Shown here: positions 1-5,387 of the stretch, one piece after another
Layout: each line of letters begins with the position of its first letter
Position numbering within the stretch: the stretch's first letter is position 1
Source of the DNA: JBBCJT01 sp037190665
Lineage (GTDB): Bacteria; Pseudomonadota; Alphaproteobacteria; Acetobacterales; Acetobacteraceae
Assembly: GCA_037190665.1 (NCBI GenBank)
Contig: JBBCJT010000150.1
Span: 1-5,387 of the forward strand
Length of the DNA: 5,387 bases
Direction of reading: 5' to 3'
Translations under genes and position numbers: made by a program
Notes under the pieces: model-generated
What the model was told of the DNA's origin: nothing
Seen by the model: the letters and a program-made list of their open reading frames with translations, nothing else
Database searches by the model: none

Positions 1-543
1 CGCGGCCAGAACGTCCGCCTCGCCTCGCAGCTCACCCGCTGGGACATCGACATCCTGACCGAGGCGGAGGAGAGCGAGCGCCGGCAGGAGGAATTCCGCA
101 AGCGCACCTCGCTGTTCCAGGAGGCGCTCGACGTGGACGACATGATCGCCGGCCTGCTGGTGACCGAGGGCTTCACAACCATCGAGGAACTGGCCTTCGT
201 GGCACCTGACGAACTCGCCTCCATCGAGGGCTTCGACGAGAACGTGGCGGGCGAGCTGATCCGCCGCGCCGAGACCTTCCTGACCAAGCGCGACGAGGAG
301 ATGACCGAGCACCGCCGCAGCCTCGGCGTGACCGACGAGGTCGCGGCCGTCGAGGGGCTGACCCCGGCGATGCTGGTGCGGCTGGGCGAGAAGGGCGTGA
401 AGTCGCTGGACGACCTCGCCGACCTCGCCTCCGACGAGCTGGTCGAGATCGTCGGCGCCGAGGCGATGGACGAGGAGGCGGCCAACGCCATCATCATGGC
501 CGCCCGCGCCCACTGGTTCACCGACGAGGAGGCGCAGGGCTGA
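1..543 (+). CDS. nusA: Transcription termination/antitermination protein NusA, C-terminal part (5' end outside window)
   Basis: The frame is open from base 1 and ends at TGA 541–543, giving 180 visible residues. NusA binds RNA polymerase and nascent RNA and modulates pausing, termination and antitermination. The fragment opens with RGQNVRLASQL and WDIDILTEAEES, the end of the second KH domain (about residues 1–25), where NusA contacts RNA. A charged helix follows (about 25–42), then two related helix-hairpin-helix acidic repeats: about 41–95 (VDDMIAGLLVTEGF, then LASIEGFDENVAGELI) and about 112–176 (VAAVEGLTPAMLVRLGEKG, then LVEIVGAEAMDEEAANAI). Two acidic repeats are also found in E. coli NusA, where they contact the alpha-subunit C-terminal domain and relieve autoinhibition. 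The S1 domain and KH1 lie upstream of the window, where rimP is also expected by operon convention. The ATG at 133 is an internal Met, not a start. The last codons overlap the next gene by 4 nt and carry its ribosome-binding site. Confidence 0.97.
   Translation, partial: RGQNVRLASQLTRWDIDILTEAEESERRQEEFRKRTSLFQEALDVDDMIAGLLVTEGFTTIEELAFVAPDELASIEGFDENVAGELIRRAETFLTKRDEEMTEHRRSLGVTDEVAAVEGLTPAMLVRLGEKGVKSLDDLADLASDELVEIVGAEAMDEEAANAIIMAARAHWFTDEEAQG
527..532 (+). promoter_or_regulatory. Ribosome-binding site of ylxR inside the end of nusA
   Basis: AGGAGG is a perfect anti-Shine-Dalgarno match. It lies in the Glu-Glu codons near the end of nusA and is followed by exactly 7 nt before CTG at 540–542. 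This spacing is close to optimal and is the main sequence argument for starting ylxR at that CTG. Caution: GAG-rich stretches are common in this gene, so the match could arise from Glu coding alone. Confidence 0.6.
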
Positions 544-1166
544 GCGAGGCCACGCACGAGCCGGACGAGGCGGACGATGCGGCGGAGGCCCCGGAGACAG
601 GGCCGCTGCGCCGCTGCGTGGTCACGCGCGAGAGCCTGCCGAAGGAGCGGATGATCCGTTTCGTGCTCGGTCCCGAGCGCGAACTCGTCCCCGACCTTGC
701 CGCACGGCTGCCCGGACGGGGAATGTGGTTGAGCGCCAAGGCCGATGTGCTAGAACGCGCCCGCGTCCGTGGGGCCTTCGCCAAGGCGGCCCGCGGTCCG
801 GTGGCAGTGCCCCCCGATCTTGCCGGCGTGATTGCGGAGGGGCTTTCCCGCCGCATCGTCGGTCATCTGGGGTTCGCGCGGCGCGCCGGGCAAGCGGTGG
901 CGGGGTTCGACAAGGCTCGCGAATGGCTCGCTGCCGGTCGCGCTGCCCTGGTGGTGCAGGCCGCGGACGGCAGCCTGGAGGAGCGGTCACGCTTCCTGGG
1001 CGGGCGGGCGGTGCCGGTGGTGGTGCCGCTGGATGGCGCCACGCTGGGCGCGGTGTTCGGCCGCGACCGCGCGGTGCATGTGGCGATTGCCCCCGGCAGG
1101 CTGGCCGGGGCGATCGCGGTTGACTCGGAACGGCTGGCAGGCTTCCCGCCCGCCACAAAGGTTTGA
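540..1166 (+). CDS. ylxR: YlxR-family (DUF448) RNA-binding protein with C-terminal L7Ae-like domain; probable CTG start
   Basis: From CTG 540 to TGA 1164–1166 this encodes 208 residues. The N-terminal half (about residues 22–95) is a YlxR/DUF448 domain: LRRCVVTRE at 23–31 with the conserved Cys26, then PKERMIRFV, then the PGRGMW motif at 58–63. The C-terminal half (about 105–200) starts GHLGFARRAGQAVAGF and continues with a conserved AGRAALVVQAADGS segment; this resembles the L7Ae/L30e-like YlxQ fold and is often fused to YlxR in Alphaproteobacteria. YlxR proteins bind RNA; in Bacillus a homologue has been linked to RNase P control, which I do not assume here. The first common start codon, GTG 618, is the first Val of RRCVVTRE and would remove the conserved Arg-Arg-Cys. 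The only near-start codons upstream in frame are CTG 540 and CTG 606. CTG 540 overlaps the nusA stop as CTGA, has AGGAGG 7 nt upstream and gives an MSEATHEP-type N-terminus with an acidic, probably disordered leader (residues 2–20). Identity is secure; the start is inferred. Confidence 0.88.
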   Translation: MSEATHEPDEADDAAEAPETGPLRRCVVTRESLPKERMIRFVLGPERELVPDLAARLPGRGMWLSAKADVLERARVRGAFAKAARGPVAVPPDLAGVIAEGLSRRIVGHLGFARRAGQAVAGFDKAREWLAAGRAALVVQAADGSLEERSRFLGGRAVPVVVPLDGATLGAVFGRDRAVHVAIAPGRLAGAIAVDSERLAGFPPATKV

Positions 1167-1180
1167 GGTCGGACGGTTTG

Positions 1181-3880
1181 ATGAGCGACGACAACGACGC
1201 GGCAAAGGGCCGGCTCTCGCTTCGCCCCGGAGGGCGGCTGGAGCTTGGCAAGACGGTGGACGCCGGGTCGGTGCGCCAGAGCTTCAGTCACGGCCGCTCC
1301 AAGGTCGTGCAGGTCGAGGTGGTGAAGAAGCGCACGCCGGGCACCCCCGGCGGCGGCGCGCAGGGTCCGTCCGGCGGTTCGTCCCGCCCCGGCCAGCGTT
1401 CCGGCGCGGGCGCCCCCTCGCGCGGGCTGTCCCAGCAGGAGATCGCCGCCCGCCAGCGCGCGCTGGTGGAGCAGCAGAAGGAGCAGGTTCGCCGCGAGCA
1501 GGAGCGCAAGGAGCAGGAGCAGCGCCTCCAGATCCTCTCCGCCGCCGAGGAAGCGCGCCGCCGCGAGGAAGAAGAGGCCCGCAAGGCCGAGGAAGAGGCT
1601 CGCGCCGCCGCCGAGGAGGCCGCCCGCAAGGAGGCCGAGGTGGCCGCGCGCAAGGCTGCCGAGACGCAGGCCGCGCTGCAGCAGGCCGAGAGCGATCGCC
1701 CGCGCCGGGCAACCCCGCCATCCGCACCCGCCTCGCCGGCCCGTCCCGCGACGGCCCGTCCGGCCGGCAGCCCCCGCCCGGCTGGCGGCGGTGCCCGTCC
1801 GTCGGGTCCCGGCGGCAGGCCCGCGCCCGGTGGCGCCGCGCCGTCCGCCCCGCCGGGGCAGACGCTGCGCCTGACGCCGCGCACCGGCCGCGAGGACGAT
1901 GACGACCGGCCGCGCCGTTCCGGCGTGATCGCGCCGAAGAAGCCCACGACCACCGTGCCCAAGAAGGGGCTCGACGACCGCCGCCGTCCCGGCCGCATCG
2001 ACGTGCAGGCCGCGATCGAGGGCGATGACGAGAAGGCCCGCAGCCTCGCCTCCGTCCGCCGTGCGCGCGAGCGCGAGCGGCGGCAGGCGGAACTGGACCG
2101 GCTGCGCGGCAACCAGATCAGCGTCGTGCGCGACGTGGTGATCCCGGACGCGATCACGGTGCAGGAACTCGCCAACCGCATGGCCGCCGGCACCGGCGCG
2201 GTGGTCAAGGCGCTCATGAAGATGGGCGTGATGGCGACCGTGACGCAGTCGCTCGATGCCGACACCGCCGAGCTGGTGGTGCAGGAATTCGGCCATCGCC
2301 CGCGGCGCGTGTCCGAGGCTGACGTCGAGATCGGCCTGGAAGGCGCGCTGGATGTCGATGCCGACCTGCTGCCGCGCCCGCCCGTCGTCACGATCATGGG
2401 CCATGTCGATCACGGCAAGACCAGCCTGCTGGATGCGCTGCGGCGCACCGATGTCGCGGCCCGCGAGGCCGGCGGCATCACCCAGCATATCGGCGCCTAT
2501 CAGGTGACGCTGCCGTCGGACGCGAAGATCACCTTCATCGACACGCCGGGCCACGAGGCGTTCACCGCCATGCGTGCGCGCGGCGCGAAGGTCACGGATA
2601 TCGTGGTGCTGGTGGTGGCCGCCGATGACGGCGTGATGCCCCAGACGATCGAGGCGATCCGCCACGCCAAGGCGGCCGAGGCGCCGATCATCGTGGCCAT
2701 CAACAAGATGGACAAGCCGGACGCCAACCCGGACCGCGTCCGCAACGAGCTGCTGAGCCACGAGATCGTGGTCGAGGCGATGGGCGGCGAGACGCAGGAC
2801 GTGGAGGTCTCCGCGCTGAAGGGGACCGGCCTCGACAAGCTGGAGGAGGCGATCCTGCTCCAGGCCGAGGTTCTGGACCTGCGCGCCAACCCCGAGCGCG
2901 CCGGCGAGGGTGCGGTGATCGAAAGCCGGCTCGACCAGGGCCGCGGTCCGGTCGCCACCGTGCTGGTGCAGAAGGGCACGCTCGCCAAGGGCGACATCAT
3001 CGTCGCCGGCGCCGAGTGGGGCCGCGTGCGTGCGCTGGTGGACGACAAGGGCAAGCAGCACGACGCCGCCGGCCCGTCGATGCCGGTGGAGGTCCTCGGC
3101 CTGACCGGCGTGCCGTCGGCCGGCGAACCTTTCGTGGTGGTCGAGAACGAGCGCCGCGCGCGCGAGATCGTCGACTACCGCCAGCGCCAGATCCGCGAGA
3201 AGGTCGCCGCCGGCCAGCAGGCCGCGCGCGGCACGCTCGACCAGATGCTCGCCGCCATCCAGGCCGGCGCGCAGAAGGAAGTGGCCGTGGTGGTCAAGGC
3301 GGACGTGCAGGGCACGGCCGAGGCGCTGTCCGTCACGCTGCCGAAGCAGGCCAACGACGAGGTGCGCGTCCGCGTGCTGCACAGCGCGGTGGGCCAGATC
3401 ACCGAGTCCGACGTGCAGCTCGCCAAGGCGTCGAACGCGCTGATCGTGGCGTTCAACGTGCGTGCGACCTCCCAGGCCCGCGACCTCGCCAAGCGCGAGG
3501 GCGTGGACATCCGCTACTACTCGATCATCTACCAGGTGGCCGATGACGTGGCGGAGCTGGTGCGCGGCAAGACCGCGCCGAAGGCCCGCGAGACCTTCCT
3601 CGGCTACGCCGAGATCCGCGAGGTGTTCGAGATCACCAAGGTCGGCAAGGTCGCCGGTTGCCGCGTGACCGAAGGCGTGGTCCGCCGCGGCGCGGGCGTG
3701 CGGCTGCTGCGCGACGGCGTGGTGATCCACCAGGGCGAACTGGCGACGCTGCGCCGCTTCAAGGACGACGTCCGCGAGGTCACGAACGGTTACGAGTGCG
3801 GCATGTCCTTCGCGAACTATGAGGACATTCGCGTCGGCGACCAGATCGAGTGCTTCGAGGTCGAGATGGTGGCGGCGTGA
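1181..3880 (+). CDS. infB: Translation initiation factor IF-2
   Basis: This is a full-length 899-residue IF2, the GTPase that positions fMet-tRNA on the 30S subunit and promotes 50S joining. Order: an alphaproteobacterial N-terminal segment (RLSLRPGGRLELGKTVDAG, residues about 10–50); a charged coiled coil (84–170); a P/A/G/R-rich linker (177–227); an IF2_N domain (about 324–377, AITVQELANRMAAG); and the G domain. G-domain motifs are G1 GHVDHGKT at 407–414, G2 GGITQHIG at 431–438, G3 DTPGH at 454–458, G4 NKMD at 508–511 and G5 SALKG at 544–548. Beta-barrel domain II and the C1 domain (about 680–800) follow, then C2 (about 803–899) with Cys827 (AGCRVTEG) and YECG at 871–874, which match the fMet-binding cysteines of the family. 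All catalytic motifs are intact. ATG 1181 is chosen because it gives the usual MSD- start just before the conserved segment. TTG 1163, overlapping the ylxR stop, is an in-frame alternative adding six residues. The ribosome-binding site is weak (GAGG 1165–1168, 12 nt away). Confidence 0.98.
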   Translation: MSDDNDAAKGRLSLRPGGRLELGKTVDAGSVRQSFSHGRSKVVQVEVVKKRTPGTPGGGAQGPSGGSSRPGQRSGAGAPSRGLSQQEIAARQRALVEQQKEQVRREQERKEQEQRLQILSAAEEARRREEEEARKAEEEARAAAEEAARKEAEVAARKAAETQAALQQAESDRPRRATPPSAPASPARPATARPAGSPRPAGGGARPSGPGGRPAPGGAAPSAPPGQTLRLTPRTGREDDDDRPRRSGVIAPKKPTTTVPKKGLDDRRRPGRIDVQAAIEGDDEKARSLASVRRARERERRQAELDRLRGNQISVVRDVVIPDAITVQELANRMAAGTGAVVKALMKMGVMATVTQSLDADTAELVVQEFGHRPRRVSEADVEIGLEGALDVDADLLPRPPVVTIMGHVDHGKTSLLDALRRTDVAAREAGGITQHIGAYQVTLPSDAKITFIDTPGHEAFTAMRARGAKVTDIVVLVVAADDGVMPQTIEAIRHAKAAEAPIIVAINKMDKPDANPDRVRNELLSHEIVVEAMGGETQDVEVSALKGTGLDKLEEAILLQAEVLDLRANPERAGEGAVIESRLDQGRGPVATVLVQKGTLAKGDIIVAGAEWGRVRALVDDKGKQHDAAGPSMPVEVLGLTGVPSAGEPFVVVENERRAREIVDYRQRQIREKVAAGQQAARGTLDQMLAAIQAGAQKEVAVVVKADVQGTAEALSVTLPKQANDEVRVRVLHSAVGQITESDVQLAKASNALIVAFNVRATSQARDLAKREGVDIRYYSIIYQVADDVAELVRGKTAPKARETFLGYAEIREVFEITKVGKVAGCRVTEGVVRRGAGVRLLRDGVVIHQGELATLRRFKDDVREVTNGYECGMSFANYEDIRVGDQIECFEVEMVAA
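1430..1861 (+). other. Low-complexity coiled coil and proline-rich linker within IF2
   Basis: This stretch of infB encodes two contrasting low-complexity segments. Residues 84–170 are almost entirely E, A, R, K and Q, with recurring EEARK and AAEEA blocks and no Pro or Gly, as in a long charged helix. Residues 177–227 are almost entirely P, A, G, R and S, as in a flexible linker. At DNA level the first part contains degenerate gcc/gag/cgc/aag triplet repeats. IF2 N-termini vary widely in length and composition between bacteria, so this is probably a spacer between the N-terminal segment and IF2_N. Such triplet-rich DNA may vary in length between strains. Confidence 0.8.
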
Positions 3881-3881
3881 G

Positions 3882-4262
3882 ATGGACCACGCGCCGTCCC
3901 AGCGTCAGCTCCGGGTAGCGGAGGAAATCCGCCACGCGCTTGCCGCCGCCTTCGCGCGGCGCGAGTTCCGCGATCCGGAGCTCGCGGACGCGAACGTGAC
4001 GGTCACCGAGGTCCGCACCTCGCCGGACCTGAAGCATGCGACCGTCTTCATCTCCCGCCTCGGCCGCAACGATGTGGATGCGCTGCTGCCGGCATTGAAG
4101 CGGGCCGCGCCGTTCCTGCGCCGCGAGGTGGCGAAGGCCGTGCGGCTGAAATTCGCCCCCGACCTGCATTTCCAGCCGGACCACGCGCTCGATCACGCGA
4201 TGAAGATCGACGCGCTGATGCACCAGCCGGAGGTCGTGCGCGACCTGGAGAAGCCAGAGTAA
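3882..4262 (+). CDS. rbfA: 30S ribosome-binding factor RbfA
   Basis: The gene encodes 126 residues (E. coli RbfA has 133). RbfA is a single KH-like domain protein that binds the immature 30S subunit near the 5'-terminal helix of 16S rRNA and is needed for late maturation and cold adaptation. Family features: SQRQLRVAEEIRHALA at 6–21, the first helix; REFRDPEL at 27–34; VTVTEVRTSPDLKHATVFIS at 39–58, the core strand and helix with the near-invariant SPDL; and FLRREVAKAVRLKFAPDLHF in the second half. The start is ATG 3882, one base after the infB stop. An in-frame ATG at 3819 would overlap infB by 62 nt and add residues absent from the family, so it is not used. The upstream ribosome-binding site is poor (purines at 3877–3881 only), which suggests translational coupling to infB. 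The stop is TAA 4260–4262. Confidence 0.96.
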   Translation: MDHAPSQRQLRVAEEIRHALAAAFARREFRDPELADANVTVTEVRTSPDLKHATVFISRLGRNDVDALLPALKRAAPFLRREVAKAVRLKFAPDLHFQPDHALDHAMKIDALMHQPEVVRDLEKPE

Positions 4263-4264
4263 AC

Positions 4265-5185
4265 ATGCGCAAGCGTCGCGGCCGGCCGCTGGACGGCTGG
4301 CTGATCGTGGACAAGCCGTCCGGCATCGGCTCGACGGATGTCGTCAACCGCGTCCGCCGCGCCTTCGATGCGCAGAAGGCGGGCCATGGCGGTACGCTCG
4401 ACCCGCTGGCGACCGGCCTGCTGCCGGTGGCCTTCGGGGCTGCGACCAAGACCGTGCCGTATGTGATGGACGGCACCAAGGTCTACCGCTTCACCCTGCG
4501 GCTGGGGGAGGCGCGGGACACCGACGATGCCGACGGCACCGTCACCGCGACCTCGGACGTCCGGCCCGACGATGCGGCGATCGCGGCCGCGCTGCCCGCC
4601 TTCCGCGGCGACATCATGCAGGTGCCGCCGATCTTCTCCGCCATCAAGGTCGGCGGCGAGCGCGCCTACGACCTCGCGCGCGAGGGGCAGGCGCCGGTGC
4701 TGGCCGCCCGGCCCGCGCGTGTGGACCGGTTCGAGCTGATCGAACGGCCGGATGCCGACACGGCGGTCTTCGAGGTGCAGTCCGGCAAGGGCGTCTACAT
4801 GCGCTCGCTGGCGCGCGACCTAGCCCAGGCCTGCGGCACGGTGGGGCATATCGCTGCCCTGCGCCGGCTGCGGGTCGGCCCCTTCACGGAAGCGCACGCG
4901 ATTCCGCTGGACAGGATCGTCGGTCCCGACCATACCCCGCCCGCTTCCCCGGACCTGCTGCTTCCGGTCGCGACCGCGCTGGCCGACATCCCGGCGCTGG
5001 CCCTGACCGAGGCGGAGGCCGCCCGGCTCCATTACGGCGAACAGCTCTCGCTGGTCGACTTCATGGGCCGGATTCCATCGCAGGCGAGCCCCGATGGCGG
5101 GCTGGTCCGCGCGATGGCGGGGGGCCGCGTCGTCGGCCTGTGCCGGCTGGAGGACGGGCTGCTGAAGTCCGACCGCCTGCTTTAG
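4265..5185 (+). CDS. truB: tRNA pseudouridine(55) synthase TruB
   Basis: The gene encodes 306 residues, usual for the family. TruB isomerises U55 to pseudouridine in the T-loop of tRNAs and also acts as a tRNA folding chaperone. Visible motifs: GWLIVDKPSGIGSTDVVN at 11–28; the catalytic motif GHGGTLDPLATGLLP at 40–54, with Asp46 equivalent to the nucleophile Asp48 of E. coli; KVYRF at 72–76 with the stacking Tyr74; LGEARDTDDADG at 80–91; QVPPIFSAIKVGGERAYDLA from 119; and KGVYMRSLARDL with Tyr178 and Arg180. The last 65 or so residues (ALALTEAEAARLHYG through VVGLCRLEDG) form the PUA-like C-terminal RNA-binding domain. All expected active-site residues are present. ATG 4265 lies 2 nt after the rbfA stop, with only AGAG at 4256–4259 as a possible ribosome-binding site, so coupling to rbfA is likely. 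The stop is TAG 5183–5185. Confidence 0.97.
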   Translation: MRKRRGRPLDGWLIVDKPSGIGSTDVVNRVRRAFDAQKAGHGGTLDPLATGLLPVAFGAATKTVPYVMDGTKVYRFTLRLGEARDTDDADGTVTATSDVRPDDAAIAAALPAFRGDIMQVPPIFSAIKVGGERAYDLAREGQAPVLAARPARVDRFELIERPDADTAVFEVQSGKGVYMRSLARDLAQACGTVGHIAALRRLRVGPFTEAHAIPLDRIVGPDHTPPASPDLLLPVATALADIPALALTEAEAARLHYGEQLSLVDFMGRIPSQASPDGGLVRAMAGGRVVGLCRLEDGLLKSDRLL

Positions 5186-5253
5186 CCACGGGCCGCGCGC
5201 GCAGGATCAACCGCCCAGGTCTCGCGCCGGGCCAAGGACTGGAGAACAACCCG
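5186..5253 (+). promoter_or_regulatory. truB–rpsO intergenic leader with possible GC-rich hairpin
   Basis: This is the only real gap in the window (68 nt). GGCC-GCGCG at 5191–5199 can pair with CGCGC-CG-GGCC at 5223–5233, giving nine base pairs with a 2-nt bulge and a 23-nt loop. There is no T-run after it, so it is not a classic intrinsic terminator. In several bacterial phyla S15 represses its own translation by binding a leader structure that mimics its 16S site, and in E. coli rpsO has its own promoter here. Either type of control is possible, but in DNA this GC-rich such pairing arises easily by chance. I see no convincing −35/−10 pair. Confidence 0.3.
5241..5244 (+). promoter_or_regulatory. 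Ribosome-binding site of rpsO
   Basis: GGAG lies 9 nt before the rpsO ATG, within a purine-rich stretch (GGACTGGAGAA). It is a clearer site than those before rbfA or truB. This fits independent, high-level translation of S15 rather than coupling to truB. Confidence 0.7.
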
Positions 5254-5387
5254 ATGTCGATCACCGCGGAGCGCCGCACGGCGCTCATTGCCGAATACGC
5301 GACCAAGGCCGGCGACACCGGCAGCCCCGAAGTGCAGATCGCCCTGCTGTCGGAGCGGATCAGCAACCTGACCGAGCACCTGAAGAC
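5254..5387 (+). CDS. rpsO: 30S ribosomal protein S15, N-terminal part (3' end outside window)
   Basis: ATG 5254 opens a frame that runs off the end of the window after 44 codons and two bases. The visible protein starts MSITAERRTALIAEYA and continues TKAGDTGSPEVQIALLSERI, then SNLTEHLK. This is the typical S15 N-terminus, including the GDTGSPEVQ turn and the start of the long helix. S15 is a primary 16S rRNA-binding protein that organises the central domain of the 30S subunit and contributes to an intersubunit bridge. About half of the usual 89 residues are visible. rpsO follows truB in many Proteobacteria, commonly with pnp downstream; that cannot be checked here. Confidence 0.97.
   Translation, partial: MSITAERRTALIAEYATKAGDTGSPEVQIALLSERISNLTEHLK

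Noticed and set aside
618..620. GTG 618 as the start of ylxR
   Set aside because: It would remove Leu-Arg-Arg-Cys from the conserved LRRCVVTRE motif, and no Shine-Dalgarno sequence precedes it.
832..1902. An overlapping plus-strand frame of 356 codons across ylxR and the start of infB
   Set aside because: The product is Arg/Gly/Ala/Pro-rich with no domain, and it crosses the boundary of two clearly identified genes. It is a frame shadow.
863..3730. A very long open frame on the minus strand (955 codons) antisense to ylxR and infB
   Set aside because: It lies opposite well-supported genes in high-GC DNA, where strong third-position G/C bias removes stop codons from other frames. Its translation is His/Arg/Leu/Ala-rich low complexity with no recognisable domain, and it mirrors the infB codon pattern.
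3819..3821. ATG 3819 as the start of rbfA
   Set aside because: It would overlap the infB C2 domain by 62 nt and add 21 residues not typical of RbfA. ATG 3882 fits the family start.
5160..5200. A sigma-70-like promoter before rpsO
   Set aside because: Only weak resemblances are present (CTGAAG and TTTAGC near the truB end). They are no better than chance, so no promoter is called.
5191..5233. An intrinsic terminator between truB and rpsO
   Set aside because: The stem has no U-tract after it and is followed directly by the rpsO ribosome-binding site.

Overview
The window is a segment of the conserved nusA–infB transcription/translation operon of a high-GC alphaproteobacterium. Base composition is strongly GC-rich (roughly 70 % by eye). 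The gene order nusA – ylxR – infB – rbfA – truB – rpsO, the two-domain YlxR protein, and the IF2 N-terminus (a 'LSLRPGGRLELG'-type start followed by an E/A/R/K-rich coiled coil and a P/A/G/R-rich linker) all fit Alphaproteobacteria, most likely Rhodospirillales/Acetobacteraceae (Roseomonas-like). The family-level placement is an inference from the look of the proteins; no search was run.

Layout, all on the + strand: 1–543 is the 3' part of nusA (end of KH2 plus two acidic helix-hairpin-helix repeats). 540–1166 is ylxR, overlapping nusA by 4 nt; it appears to start at a CTG with a perfect AGGAGG ribosome-binding site. 1181–3880 is infB (IF2, 899 aa), 3882–4262 is rbfA (126 aa), 4265–5185 is truB (306 aa), and 5254–5387 is the 5' end of rpsO (S15), cut by the window edge. 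Gaps between genes are 14, 1, 2 and 68 nt. No stretch longer than 68 nt lacks a gene, and I see no tRNA, rRNA, mobile element, CRISPR array or clear terminator.

The genes form one functional unit. NusA controls elongation, pausing and antitermination of transcription. YlxR is an RNA-binding protein. IF2 delivers initiator tRNA to the ribosome. RbfA matures the 30S subunit, TruB modifies U55 in tRNA, and S15 nucleates the central domain of 16S rRNA. The near-zero spacing implies cotranscription and translational coupling through truB. The 68-nt gap before rpsO, which has its own good ribosome-binding site and a possible GC-rich hairpin, is the only place where separate control is plausible.

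This is a housekeeping region. I found no new system. The points worth a second look are the apparent CTG start of ylxR, the competing start codons of infB, and the truB–rpsO leader.
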